A program made the translations under genes and the position numbers. A DNA stretch of 64,000 nucleotides from Hirundichthys speculiger. Its lineage: Eukaryota > Chordata > Actinopteri > Beloniformes > Exocoetidae. The notes beneath the pieces were generated by a model that saw nothing but the letters and a program-made list of their open reading frames with translations, did no database searches and was not told the DNA's origin. The DNA is taken from contig JAGFBZ010000258.1 of the NCBI GenBank assembly GCA_018398805.1, positions 62,001 to 126,000 of the forward strand, given 5' to 3'. Position 1 is the first letter of the stretch. The number at the start of each line of letters is the position of its first letter. Below are positions 12,480 through 25,645 of this stretch, in pieces.

Positions 12480-13460
12480 GATTCATAAAAGCTCCATTAA
12501 CGGGAGAAAAGGGAGTGAGGGCAGGCCATCAATGGGTCCGTTTAATACCAAACATTTATAGATTCATGTCTATGGCTGGTGGCTTGTAATGACTAGTTTG
12601 CAAAGCTCCTGCTTCTTTCAGGAATATCCAGACTGCTAAATTTGGATCAGAATGGATACCATGAAAGCTTTGGCCATTTCAAGCAATCTCACTTTATCTC
12701 ACTGTTCTGAATGTCATCTTTAAGAACCAAAAAAGAAAAAGGCTATTCAAGAATTTCTTCAGTCCCGTGATTCATTTTAATAAGCCCTGGATCTTCTATG
12801 ACTTGTCTTAGTGTACAGTCAATCATCCTCACAAATCAGACTATTTGTTTGCTCATTTCATCTTCACTTGGCATTAGCAGGTGTACCTGGAGATCAAGAG
12901 TTGTCAAAGACTCCATAAAGCTATCATCATAACCATAACACTGCCGCTATCATACTCCACTTAACCGAGTGAGAGCACATCATCACCCATTCAGGCTAAT
13001 GTGCTAATACGTCTTAGTGCTAATGTCAACCCAATGGTGGGACTCGATGGATGAGGCCCTCGGCGCAAACCAGATTATCTGGTCGTCTGACTGTCTCTCA
13101 AATGGCCAGAGTAGGGGAAATTGAGTGTCTCATTATCATCATCCGCAGACAGTTCTCCACTAATCTAGAAAATAACGACACCATCAGTGTCTGTGAATAT
13201 TTGCTTAGCGGGCACGGGGCACCAAGCGCTGGCACTCGCAACGGCTGCAGATTGGCAGACCTAAGTCCCGCACACATATCACAAGTAGTGTCAGTGCTCA
13301 ACGCGATGGCATCCATCAGCGGTATATGGATACAGATGGTGGGTCAAGTTTCACACTGAGTGCAGTGGGAGAGGGAGCAATGAGCTGATTGGGGGATAGA
13401 GGGTTTCAGGGATTGTTTATTGCTGGGCTGTAATTGGATAAACCTGGCATCTAACCTCTT
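12480..13460. promoter_or_regulatory. Possible conserved noncoding block
   Basis: Nearly 1 kb with no simple repeats or transposon signatures, balanced composition and several CpG-containing words. It keeps open frames by chance on both strands (13051-13359 forward, 13098-13316 reverse), as constrained noncoding DNA in gene deserts often does. No protein homology is recognised. The regulatory reading is inference only. Confidence 0.25.
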
Positions 13461-13924
13461 TAGGCCTGTCACATTGCTTCATCCTCGTGAGTCCAATCTA
13501 CGATGCTTTGATTGAGTTTACGCTCAAGTGAAACTTATCATCCTCTTTTCCTTTTCTTGCTGCAAGAGCACGTGAACAAAGAGGTGTGAGAGATTCATGT
13601 CAGAGTTGCATTGCATGGAAATAAAGCTTTACTTCACATTTCAGCTTTTTTAATTTGTCAGGACTGAAAACAGGGAATTTATCCTAGAAACATCTCTGAA
13701 CCCATATCACACCCTGCCAACAAGATCTTATACTTCATAGCCAGGACCAAACATATGTTGGTGTTTATCACAGTGTAAAGCAGGTTTACTTGCAGTTCCT
13801 CAAACATCCAGAAGTAGATTTGGAGGACGGGCCTTCAGCTATTAGTCACCTTTACTATGGAATCAGCTACCATATTGGGTTAAGAAGGCTGACACCACAG
13901 TTATAAGAATGGCTGAAATCAAGA
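13461..13924. other. Unassigned noncoding DNA
   Basis: No recognisable feature. Confidence 0.5.
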
Positions 13925-14177
13925 CTAGAGCTTATTTTAGGCTTATCTTAGACTTAGCCTTGTTCATAGCTATGCTGCTATAGGTCTACGCTGCAGGGGG
14001 ATACCAACATGATCCGCTGAGTAGTGTCCTCACCTCTCTTCTCTTCCCTCCCTTCCTCTTCTTCTTCAGTTTATCCATAGTTAATTAGAGCATCTAATAA
14101 CTCTAACTGTGCTTCATTGTTTTCGTAGTTTTTTGAGCTATCCTGCTCACCTGTTCCTCCTCTTGTTTTTTTGTATA
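13925..14177 (+). repeat. Teleost dispersed repeat, 5' part, split by Tc1
   Basis: The words ATGCTGCTATAGGTCTACGC and TGATCCGCTGAGTAGTGTCC, followed by CT-rich sequence, match the first half of the same family whose second half is at 15794-16365. The two halves are separated exactly by the Tc1-like element, so the Tc1 inserted into an existing repeat. Confidence 0.7.
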
Positions 14178-14387
14178 CACACGTGGACAAAATTGTTGGT
14201 ACCCCTCAGTTAAAGAAGGAAAACCCACAATTCTCACTGAAATCACTTGAAACTTACAAAAGTAACAATAAATAAAAATTTATTGAAAATCAAATAATCA
14301 AAATCAGCCATCACTTTGAATTGTTGATAACATAATTATTTAAAAAAACAAACTAATGAAATAGGGCTGGACAAAAATGATGGTACC
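14178..14387 (+). repeat. Left inverted terminal repeat of the Tc1-like element
   Basis: Begins CACACGTGGACAAAATTGTT and ends at the inner GATGGTACC motif. It is the reverse complement of 15581-15793 with few differences, for example GATAACATAATTA versus its partner TAATTATGTTAATC. Confidence 0.95.
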
Positions 14388-14393
14388 CATAAC

Positions 14394-15428
<1,035 letters not shown>

Positions 15429-15580
15429 ACCTTTTCACCAAACAGCAAAGTGACTACTTGTCTGCCTTTAAATAGGCAGACTGACTGATTATGAGTTTGG
15501 AAACACCTGTGATGTCAATTAAAGGACACACCTGAGTTAATCATGTCACTCTGGTCAAATAGTTTTCAATCTTTTATAGA

Positions 15581-15793
15581 GGTACCATCATTTTTGTCCA
15601 GCCCTATTTCATTAGTTTGTTTTTTTAAATAATTATGTTAATCAACAATTCAAAAGTGATGGCTGATTTTGATTATTTGATTTTCAATAAATTTTTATTT
15701 ATTGTTACTTTTGTAAGTTTCAAGTGATTTCAGTGAGAATTGTGGGTTTTTCCTTCTTTAACTGAGGGGTACCAACAATTTTGTCCACGTGTG
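15581..15793 (-). repeat. Right inverted terminal repeat of the Tc1-like element
   Basis: Begins GGTACCATCATTTTTGTCC and ends TTTTGTCCACGTGTG just before TA. It is the partner of 14178-14387. Confidence 0.95.
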
Positions 15794-16365
15794 TATGTTT
15801 GCCGGCCAGAGTTTCCAGAGCTAACCTGTAGTTCCACTCTGACCATCCCAGCATTTACTTCCACCCATTTATATGATGTTTCTCGGCTATCAACTAAAAT
15901 GCTGACCTGCAGTCTGACCCTCTGACCACCTCAGTGTTGCTGCCTACTCCTGTTTATATAGTCATGTCCATAGTTCATGTACTAACAATGTATCAGTCAT
16001 AATATAAGTACATGGAATTCTTAGTTCTTCAGCTAACAGATAATTAATATTAATATCTTTTGTCTTATATAATATTGCCAACATATTTGTGCCTCTCTTC
16101 TCTCTGTCCTCCTTCCTCGCTGTCCTTTCTCCCTACTCTTTTCTTCCTTTACCCAACTGACCTTCAGCAGGAAGGTCCCGCCTTAAAAGCCAGGTCCTGC
16201 TCAAGGTTTCTTCCTCTTATAGTGGAGTTTTTCCTTGCCATTGATTGGCATAAAAGGCTTTTCTAAAAGGCTTTAAGAGTTAATAATATTTGCTTGGGGG
16301 CCTCTGAAAAGCACCTCAAGACAATTTGTATTGTAATGCTATACAAATAACGTTGAATTGAATTA
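15794..16365 (+). repeat. Teleost dispersed repeat, 3' part, split by Tc1
   Basis: It contains GACCATCCCAGCATTTACTT, then CAGGTCCTGCTCAAGGTTTC, GTGGAGTTTTTCCTTGCCAT, AAAAGCACCTCAAGACAATT and a terminal GTTGAATTGAATT tail. It matches the copy at 1098-1320 over the GGTCCTGCTC...CACCTC segment. Confidence 0.8.
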
Positions 16366-16672
16366 AAGCAGTATCATTATCATGGTTATCTATTTTAAAC
16401 TTAGTCGACTGTGATTGTGTAATTTATATCAATTATTTCAGCAAATAATAACTGTGAAATCACATGATAATTGAAAGGACAAACGGTACAATAAGTGTGT
16501 GCTGTTCTCACAACGCGTAACTCTGTGTAGCTAGACAGCTAGCGAATCATTAAAAAACACTCCGGACACAAGGCTTTCTTTTCTTGCTTTGAAGCGTTCT
16601 GTATTTGAAGAGTGAAGTGGTAACAATACAAAACAGAAAGGTACAATTACAAAAAAGAAAGTAGCACACAAA
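16366..16672. other. Unassigned noncoding DNA
   Basis: Nothing recognisable. Ends in an A-rich stretch just before the inverted-repeat element. Confidence 0.5.
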
Positions 16673-17880
16673 GGCCCTGATGGTACACCTCCCGCTAGCC
16701 GCTACCCGCAAATTGCGGGTTAAGGAACCTCTGCTAATCGCTAATGCAATCTTCCGCTTCCCTAAAGCCGCTACCCGCTATGCCGACTCCCTTACTTACA
16801 TTGTAGGTGTGGCAAAGGGCGTGTCTTTTGCGCTTTCCACAAACTCGGTATCTTGTGATCGCAGGTTTAGGGTAGCGGGTGGTCTTGCGAAAAAGCGCAA
16901 CCCGCATGTCGGCGCATAAAAGAGCGCGTCCCAATGGCATAAATGTGCATCCACCTGGTCACATGTGGACGTGCACAAACGGCTCTACCTCTCGATTACG
17001 CATTACACGTTTTTATTTCGTTGAGGTCAAAGGATGTCTGGTCAGCAGTTGTGGTGGATGTGGAATAGTCACGTCCAGACACGTCAGTCTGTACAGCTGT
17101 AGCATGAGCTCATTCAGATGTCTGCTGTGGAGGAAACCAAGGAGATCTTTGGGACATTTCCCCTCAAAGTCCGTGATGGCCTACATCACAGTCACTTCTG
17201 TTTTTAAACAGGTCAGATCATCAAATAGATCTCCGTGGCTCTGGTGTCAAGCTGGAAAGGGTTAGATGCGGGAATTTATTTCTGATATGTCTGAAACGGT
17301 TGATGGTCAGGAACAGTTAATTGTTTGTGATCTTTAAATGCACATCCAATGATTCGTTCTGCAGTATTTTAAAAAGCACATCAGCTGCACCAAGACGCAC
17401 AGCCGTCTCAGACTCCCAGCACCCCCTGCTGAGAATATGTTCCTACAGGGAGTGCTGTACAGGGACTCCTGTACAGGGAGTGCAACTATCTGGGACTTTC
17501 AGGTTGCTAATAGGAATTGTCTGTGTAAAAATATTTTTATGTATATATCAGTGCAGAGGAGGAGAAGGAAGGAAGAGGAGGAAGCTCTACAGCAGAGTCC
17601 CAGACGAGCTGCGCATGAGAGCTGCTCCGATCTGGATGAAAAGACGCTCCATAGCGGGTTGCGGGTTGCGGGTAGCGGGTAGCGCAACCTGCTCTTAAAG
17701 GCAATGGCTACTGACGCACTGATTGGTTTAACAGGTGGAACGCCCTAACCACTCCCATGCATAATATAGGGGTTAGAGCAGGTAAGATCGCGGGTTTAGG
17801 GAGTTGGAAGATTGCGTACTTTGGGCGGGAACGCTATCCCTTAATAGCGCCTTTAGGAGGTTTGACGGAAGATCAGGCCC
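16673..17880. mobile_element. Unclassified inverted-repeat element with GCGGGT motif clusters
   Basis: The left end starts GGCCCTGATGGTACACCTCC and the right end, reversed, starts GGGCCTGATCTTCCGTC and then AAACCTCC, giving related termini. Both subterminal zones are packed with variants of CCGCTACCCGC / GCGGGTAGCGGGTTGCGGGT (16691-16785 and 17650-17685) and with CAATCTTCC words in matching order. Inside are three CTGTACAGGGA-type repeats near 17443-17480. The flanks are A-rich, so the target duplication is unclear. No transposase frame is recognised. PIF/Harbinger is one possibility, but I cannot decide the superfamily. Confidence 0.6.
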
Positions 17881-20429
17881 AAAATGTGCTAAATTTCCCG
17901 GAAAGCTAGTACACAAGGATATGCTAGCAGCAGTGAACTCCTACAATTTTACATGAAATAAACTGGGTTAGGGGCATCTTAAATATAAATACAGGGGCTT
18001 TACAGAAATACTCACAAAGACGAACATTTGCCGAGGCTAAACCATCAACAAAAGGTTTTTGAGCACTTAAACTTAATCTTTCGTGCAACCGAATACTTTG
18101 CAAAGGAAACACAAAGACAGACGTATTGGTGAGAGGAGAGCTCACTACCACAAACAACAAAAAAATGATCCTTGCTGGAAAGATGTATCACTGATGGTAT
18201 TTTAACTTTAGCCTTTTAGAATATTTCTATCATGAACTATCTTATTTATTTATTTATTTAATTAAATAAACATATTTATAACCTTTTAAACTAACCTATT
18301 AAACAAATGGAATTTATGACAGAGTGAGTTCCATAAACTATAATTAAAACGGAATGCATTTTGTCACATTTAACAGAAATTTAACGATCACATAAAATAT
18401 TATTTGGGAATCTTAAGGTGGTATAAAGTCTTTATGGTTATTTTTCTTGATGTCAGTGTAATTAACTGGTTCCAGCAGGTGGACGTTGCAGCTGTTGGCT
18501 CAGACAACCCACAATCAATTCTTTTGAACATTGTTAGCCAACTGGCTGACCTACACTCCGTCAGTGCAACAATTCTCAAAATAATGAGTATTGAAATGAA
18601 AAAGAATATATAAAACCCAGAACCTTACTTCCAAATCCTAACAAAGCTAAAATGAAGTAGATCTTTAGACCCTTCCAGGACTTTTACTTAAAAAGTTGGA
18701 CCTTATTTTAACCATATTTGTGTTCCACTGAAGTTTCCACTGTGGACACACCATTATTCCTTTCTGACTAGCTTTGGGACACACACACACACACTTACAC
18801 ACACACACACACACATACATCCCCTCAGATTCACTCAGGTTTCTCAGTTTATCTTGCCTTTCATGCTGATTTGTGCCCCTCTACCTTTCTCTCTTCTTGA
18901 GTTACTTCCCAGAACCAAGATGCTCTTTACCTTTGAGAGACCAATTCCTTCTGCTGGATTAATTCATCAAGGTTGCCTCGAAGCTCAGTGAGCAGTACAG
19001 CTGGAGCAGAGGAAGGGTGTACAGAAAGCTTGAGAGGCCAGTATCACCAACTTTTTGCTTTTCCATGGCCATTTCACTCAGAGCCATGATTCTTCCTATT
19101 GTAATGTGAATAGCCCACACCGTGACATGTATGAACTACTTAAGCTGTTCTTTTCTCATTTTCTCACTCTTACATCTTCTTTTCTTCACTTCAGTTGATT
19201 CAAAGTGTAGAAGTGTAAAGGAAAATAAAAACTTTAGGGTTTGCACTTGATTCCAACACTTTAAGAAAAGGAAGATCTTGTGGTCGGAGCTCTGGCAGTC
19301 AGTACAAATATCCATGGTGGGGAAAATTTACAGAGATCATTTATGGTCCACCACAGTCATCATTTCATATGGTATATCCTTTTACTGCCAATGCAATACA
19401 CCTCTTTTTCTCATTCCCTATGCACATGGCAGATTACATTTTTAGCATTACTATGAATACCAGTCCTAACTCAGAACAACACTTCACTGTACTTGCAGTG
19501 TCAGAAAATGTATAATCCCCATCCACTGTGAGTGTTGGTGCAATTGATTGGAAATATTTAATTAGTTAGGATTGTTTAAAACCTTTGCTAATAGAGAATC
19601 AATGAACTTTAAAAAGTGTTATAAATTTCCTCTGGTTTAGCCATAATTTGTTAACGCAAGATTTGCTTTATAGTTCTTATCTGCTTTAAACACCAGTTGT
19701 ATTACAGTCTCTAAAATATATATTTTTTTCTTCATTCAGCAGAGTTTGGCTAATCTTTCAAATTATGAACCAAAGAACAGAAAGTTTTAGCAGAATTTCT
19801 GAACTAATACAGAGTGTGTGGTTTGCCCTCTGTTTACCTTTTTGTGCCAGATTTTCCGCAAGTAACAAATGACTAACAGATGTCTCCTTTCTCACATCCA
19901 TCAACCCTTAAGTTTTGAAATAATTGCCCGTGTTTTGCTTCAGATACGCTCATGTTCATATTTGTAAGACAAAATAGGTCTCAAATTTAATGAAAAAAAA
20001 ATCTGATGAAAAAAAAAATTAACCCTTCAGGAGACTGATCACTAAAAGATATCCCAAAACTTAAATCCTTCCACAGCAGGGTGTATTCTCTGCACTGTGG
20101 TTGGAAATTATGTTTCTGTTTGGTACATTAAATGAGTAACAAATAATCAAAGTGGAGTCAAGGGAGCAGCTTAAAGCAACACAAATGAAAGATTACATCA
20201 CTTTTACATGAGTGTTCAAGATTTACTCTTGTTTGGCATCTTCAAGTTCACTACAGTCCAATTTAATGTTCATCCAATTCAGTCTCATTTGTTGTAATTC
20301 AGTTTTAATCCAATTTATTCAAATAAAATCTAAATTCAAGAGTGATATAATTGCTAGATTATTGAGGAAAAGAAAAAGGAAAACAAGGCAACAATGGATA
20401 GAAGAACGCTGTGATTAAAGGCTTGTATA
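17881..20429. other. Unassigned noncoding DNA with a CA tract
   Basis: About 2.5 kb. It holds a TTTA run (18242-18270) and a CA tract (18780-18817). No gene or repeat family is recognised. Confidence 0.5.
18780..18817. repeat. (CA)n microsatellite
   Basis: Two CA runs separated by TT. Confidence 0.92.
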
Positions 20430-20725
20430 CCGCAGAAGGGGCCATTTTGAGATTCTTATTTTTCTTTGGACTGGAGCAAAGTCACAACAATTAATACATA
20501 ATTTCAAATTGCATTTTAATTGTTTTGTTAGTAGACAAGACGTAGGATTTCTGACACTCTCAGAAAATGACATCTGGCAGTCTTTTGGTTGCAGGACCAG
20601 TTTGATGGCTCATATTGTATAAGATGTAGGCCAACGGATTTGGATACAAGGTGAAACATATCTCTGTGATTCTGTCATGACTGTGATCTTTCGTCATTGA
20701 CAGCCTAAAACCCTAAAACCGTGCA
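20430..20725 (+). repeat. Copy A of a three-copy diverged block
   Basis: Shares, in the same order and orientation, the words CTTTGGA, TTAGTAGACA, TTTCTGACACT-TCAGAAAAT, GGTTGCA, CATATTGTA, GATGTAGG and TGATTCT with copy B (25340-25640). Family identity is unknown. No coding frame survives in either copy. Confidence 0.7.
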
Positions 20726-22480
20726 GTGCGATTCTTCACAATTCGCATAAACATAAAAACCATCAATAATTCTAACACATTGAATGTGTTATGTGATGAC
20801 TAACGGTGGTGCTGCTCTTGATTACATGCTTATGCATCCAACATCTCACAGCACCCGAGGGGAGGAAGGCTTAGAGTGGTTTTAATATTTGGAAGCTTTT
20901 ATACTGTAGGTCATAGTAATATTCCCCCTCTTCAGAAGAGGGCAAAATATAAGACCAATACATTAATGATTCCTTATTGTCCAATTAACTATAAGAGACA
21001 GACGTTAATTAGAAATAACTAAACAAAGATTACAAATAGACCTGCTCATATCATGAATTCAATTTGGAATCAAAGAGGACTCAAGATGTAACATCTTCGG
21101 CCGATTTTTAGTTGACGACTACCCACACACTTGAATTCAATCAGCATTTTATCATCCGATTTCTTCTTACCTGATTACTAGGATGATCATTTCAATTCGC
21201 TTGCCTCCATCTGCCTCCAGCAGATTAAATAGTTTTTGTATTTATTTATTTATTCATTTATTTATTTATTTCATGTCTTTTCAAGAGGCCATTGGGTCGA
21301 GCTGAATCACAATGTCCTCTTCTTTTTCACCGGGGTTATTTTTGAAGCCCCTTTATCTTTCTTTCTATCTGGACCTCTCAATGCAGAGCCACTGGTTGAG
21401 TCTGTTTGGTGGGGTTGGATCCCTGTTCATTACCAAGGATTTGATGTAGCCCCCAGATGAGCTCAAGTCCTATAATACCTCGGCCATTTGCCAGATTCAA
21501 AATCAAATTAGCTGAGCAGCTGAAAGAGAGCCCTTTAAAGCTCCCTATTCACACAAGCACAGAACCACAAAAGGGAAGAGCAGGGAAAATGATTGATTAT
21601 GCATTCAGATCTTATTTTTAAGTTTCTTGCAAATGCTACTGGCTCGTTCATAGTATGAGGGAACAGTACATGTACAAAATTAACATATCATAAACAATAT
21701 GGATATTACGATTGCGTTATTTCCATAAACAAGCTGTAATAGCTTTTGCAGTTATAGGATGCCCATCAATACAACAACACAGACTAAAATGTGCTTGTTG
21801 TTCCTCTCAATTAACTTAAAGACATAATTGGAAAAAGTTAAGTAGCTGTCATCTGTCTTCAGCGTGGGCTGTAAAGTTGAAGTTCAGGCTTTTAAAAAGT
21901 GTATGCGCTCTCGTCTTGCTACAGTGTGATTTGCAACATCTGTCAAAAGCAATGAATCACATTACTTAAGTCAGTCATGAAAGACCTGCTATTCCTGTTA
22001 CACAATGAACACCCCGCAGCAGCCCCCCCACAACGCCAAACGAAGCTTTTAAATCCCTGCCCCTTGACAACCCCCGTGTTTATGTACTTTTTTTTTGGTC
22101 CAACTTTGAAAAATGCATCGGTGGTTAGTGCTTATTGCTTTCAAATGGTTGTGGGCAGCATGACGGTGTCTTTGTCTTTGGATCGTCTGTAAGGAGAGAT
22201 TGAGGGGTTGGGGGAGAAACATTAATGTTAAACATTTCAGAGCTCTGAGTGACTGCTTCACTCAGAGCTTGTAAAAGCATGAACAATAACAACAAAGAAG
22301 CTTTTAACGAATCGTTAATTGAATCTCAACACAATCAGTGATTTTGTCTGGTCTACTTTAAAGCTGGATACACACTGCCACTCTCAATCACCTACAATAG
22401 AAATCACAGTGGCTTCCTTACATTTCCCCATATCTGTGCACCAATTTGTGCACAAATAGCATTTTTGCACTACATCTTTT
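20726..22480. other. Unassigned noncoding DNA
   Basis: Contains a TTTA-type tract at 21240-21271. No gene is recognised. The part around 21460-21620 is non-repetitive and of even composition. Confidence 0.5.
21240..21271. repeat. (TTTA)n microsatellite
   Basis: Short TTTA array with one TTCA unit. Confidence 0.9.
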
Positions 22481-22740
22481 TTCCATCCATCCATCCGTTC
22501 ATCTAGCCATCGCTTATCCATGGACACAAAGGTGTTTCCCAGTCCAAACTCTCCTGGCGTGTCATGGATCTGCCCTAGGGCTCCATACCAGTTTGATATG
22601 TTCAAATACGCTTCCCCAGGGAGGAGTTCAGGAAGTGTCCTAATTCAGATGCCCCAACCACCTCAGCTGGCTCCTCTTGATGTGAAAGAGCAGTGACTCT
22701 CCTTTGATAACTGAACTTCTCACCCTATTTCTAACACCTC
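22481..22740. repeat. LINE-like fragment
   Basis: Starts with CCATCCATCCATCC and carries CTTCCCCAGGGAGGAGTTCA, AGATGCCCCAACCACCTCAG and CTGGCTCCTCTTGATGTG, ending GAACTTCTCACCCTATTTCT. This word order is familiar from a very common non-LTR retrotransposon fragment in teleosts. Several blocks of the usual sequence are missing. The exact clade is not assigned. Confidence 0.65.
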
Positions 22741-23889
22741 CGATCAGACGTATTAGTTGCAAGTGTTGTCTGTATCAGGTCTTAGTAGACTTTGATTTAG
22801 GTGGTGCCATCTGTTGTTGAACTTAATTGTGTATTTTGTAAGTTGGATCAATAGCACTGTTACCGTTTCAACACATGGGTCAATTGAGTTGCAGATACAC
22901 AGCTAGAACTAGCCCATAAAATCATACACAGAGGTGGACTATTTCAAAGCACAGGGGTTATTTGTGTAGTGAGCAAGAAGAAATTTGATAGGTTCTTTTT
23001 GGTTGGATGAACAAACATCAGAAACACTACCCTTGTGTGTTGCGTTTCAGCTGCTCATCTGACACTTTGAAGCTTGAACCATCATGCATCGTTTTTAGTG
23101 TCATGGACTAGTGTCTTCGTGGTAGCCTGATGCCTGTGTACGCCACTGTTGTTGTTGCAGGAGATGATGAAAACCAAATAAACATGTCCAGGAGTGATGC
23201 CAAACACAACCAGTGGGGTTTTATTTTGACCCAAGTATTGTTCTTACATCAGATCACCATGACCAGCTGTGGTTGTAAAGGTCTAAGGAGGAAAGCTTAG
23301 CTAGCCATGCTAACAATAGCAGTCATTTCATGTGGCCACCAAAACCTTTGGAGCAGCAGGTCCTTTGTGAAGCTTCTCCGTGTGCAGCTCTACCTCTTTA
23401 GCCAGCCAGCGGGGAAAAGCAGGTGAGGTACTAGCTTCCTGGTCTGAACGGATGAAGGCGTTGTGAGGGGCTCCACCCTGGAGAGCACTATGACTGGCCT
23501 CTTCTCCTACAGCTGCCAACAGGCTTCTAGTCACATGGTGTGAACACAAAGCCCTATTAAAAAAAAACAGTAAAGAAAAGACCAGCAATAGCTGAGAATA
23601 TGCACCGCACTGCATTCAAAATGCCATGATTCCTAGTCATCACGCTCGACGCTAGAAAGCCGTGCTCTGGAGCTCCCGGCTACAGGGTCCCAAAACTCTT
23701 CCTGTTACAGTATATATCAGTATAGCACCATCCACTTGTTGTATACAGTCGATGGTTATGCCTTACTGTAGGTTAAACATTTTTTCGGCTATCCAGTTAA
23801 AATTTTAAGCTGTTAATATTTTAAATAGGACATTAAAAAAAAAAATGACTCGACAGCCCTCTGGCTAAAAGGCTGATTTCAGGACCCTT
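22741..23889. other. Unassigned noncoding DNA
   Basis: A 95-codon reverse frame at 23328-23615 begins with a hydrophobic stretch (LLLVFSLLFFF), but an A-run creates part of it and no domain is seen. I do not call it a gene. Confidence 0.5.
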
Positions 23890-24470
23890 CCATGCAGAAG
23901 TATGCTGGAACCTGCAGTCAATCACCCCGCAACTAACGGACTGACAGCGGTAGGTTTGCTTGACTGCAACGCATGTCTGCAGAGGGTTGACAACCGACAG
24001 GTAAAGTGTAATGTTCCAGCAAGTTATAACTTAAATAAATACTCATTACAGCCAAAGAAGACCATCTCTGAATACACAGCATGTCAAGCCCTGAAGCAGA
24101 TAGACCATAACAGCAAATAAGGATATTGGGTGCCACTCCAGCAAAGAGCCTGAAACTGAGGCTACACCGAGACTGGGCAAAAGAAAATTGGAAATCTTGC
24201 TGTGTCTGAGTTTTGATTTCTGCCGTGAGAGAAATCGAGACTCATATTGGTCTGAATTTGGCATAAACACCATGAAAGCATGGATCCATCCTGCCTTGTA
24301 TCAACGATTCCAACTTGTATTGCTAGTGTGAAGGCGTGGGAGTATTTTCTTGGCACATTCAGGCCTCTTACTACCAACAAAGCAGTGCTCACAGCCTACC
24401 TGAATTTTGTTGTGTATCCATCTTCTGATAGCTACTTCCAGCAGGAACCACGCACCAGCAGATGAATTTT
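23890..24470 (+). mobile_element. Fragment of a fish Tc1-like transposon
   Basis: The + strand from about 24130 to 24465 follows the order of a common fish Tc1-like transposase gene (AAACTGAGGCTACACCGAGA, GAATTTGGCATAAACACCAT, GAAAGCATGGATCCATCCTG, CCATCTTCTGATAGCTACTT). The stretch 23890-24130, with words such as CCGCAACTAACGGACTGACA, resembles the upstream part of the same element. Neither end with terminal repeats was found, so both sides are truncated. Confidence 0.8.
24130..24465 (+). pseudogene. Tc1-like transposase fragment, catalytic residues lost
   Basis: Conserved pieces are LRLHRDWAKENWK, IWHKHHESMDPSCLVSTI and YPSSDSYFQQ. The first catalytic region that normally reads W-A-D-E-S is degraded, with stops on both sides. 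After FQQ the usual D-N pair is replaced by E-P, so the second Asp is also gone. The third block (SPDLNPIE) is not present. Clearly dead. Confidence 0.82.
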
Positions 24471-25039
24471 GTCCCTGCTATTTCATTTTGTTCTTTTTTT
24501 TTTTGTAAATGAATTTTTGTTTTTGTTTTTTATTTATTTAGTATAGATAGACACCTCTTCACAAAGTCACTGCAGACTGATCTCAGTACTTTGGCCAGTT
24601 GCACACATAGTCCAACAAGGTGACTAATGAGGAGGAAACAGGCTGACGCAAGCGGACCCAATATCTTGGCCCCATGCAGCTTTATTCACATATCTGCTTT
24701 ACTCCGTCCTTCTCCACCCACTCCCTGCTGTAATGAGGGCCCCCAGAGTGTTAGGAAAAATCTGTCTACCACTTTTAACCACCCGTGGTGTGTATGCATG
24801 CGCTGCCTGCTCATTTGGTCAGTGACGTAGGTTCTTGCCAGCTTTATGTTGACTGTTAAAGGAAAGGCTATTATGCTATAAACAGCAGGCCACACTAAAT
24901 ACCATTTCTACCTTTAATGTATTCTGGACTTTGAACACAATAAGAAAACATTTTTATTGACATTTAGCAGAATAAACCAAGATTCAGTTGATATTGATGT
25001 AATTAGGCTATATGTTCGAATAGAAAATACATTTTTCCA
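24471..25039. other. Unassigned noncoding DNA
   Basis: T-rich tract near 24494-24540, otherwise nothing recognisable. Confidence 0.5.
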
Positions 25040-25645
25040 TGTTGCCATTTCAGGGCTCTTAAATACTGCACAATTTCTGCAGTCATATAAGATAATAACA
25101 TCTCACACTGTGCTATTTGCATTTGCTTAAGCTTGGGTACAATGTCCAGAATGGTATGCGCACTGTACGATGATGAGCACTCTTGAATCATGGGCTGCAA
25201 CTGATGCAGACATGCCAAATTACGTAATCCATATGCACTGACAGTGAACCAAAAACATGTGAAAATAAATCGCTTAGCTGTAGTGTTTATGTGTGCCAAA
25301 ATGCTTCAGAAAAAATAAAAATAAAAATGCGAAAGAGAATAATCTGTTTCTGGTCATGGTAAGGGATTTGGATTTTTAGTTTCCTTTGGAATGGTGATAG
25401 GTCGCTAAAATCAATACATGATTATCAAGTTCCATTAGTTAGTAGACAGAGTCGTAAGATTTCTGACACTGTCAGAAAATTAGTCTTAGGTTGCAAGAAC
25501 AGTGTTATATTGGTTGTTAAACCGCACATATTGTAGGATGTAGGACAGCTGATTTTGACCAAAGACCAAAGATATCACCATGATTCTTTCACCATGTTAA
25601 TCTTTCATCTGCAACAGCTTGAAATCATGGAGTGTGTAGGAGCCC
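25040..25645 (+). repeat. Copy B of a three-copy diverged block (longest)
   Basis: Its 3' half (25340-25640) aligns with copy A at 20430-20725. Its 5' half (25050-25210) aligns with copy C at 29130-29280 through GGCTC, ACTG-ACAATTTCT, AT-AGATAAT-ACAT, GATGATGAG, CAAC-GATGCAGA. The TCAGAAAATTA...GATTGCAAGA/GGTTGCAAGA core is in all three. A 98-codon reverse frame at 25003-25299 overlaps it, but the translation is not preserved in copy C. Confidence 0.65.

Noticed and set aside
13051..13359. 102-codon forward frame
   Set aside because: No domain, overlapped by an opposing open frame. Better explained as noncoding DNA with few stops.
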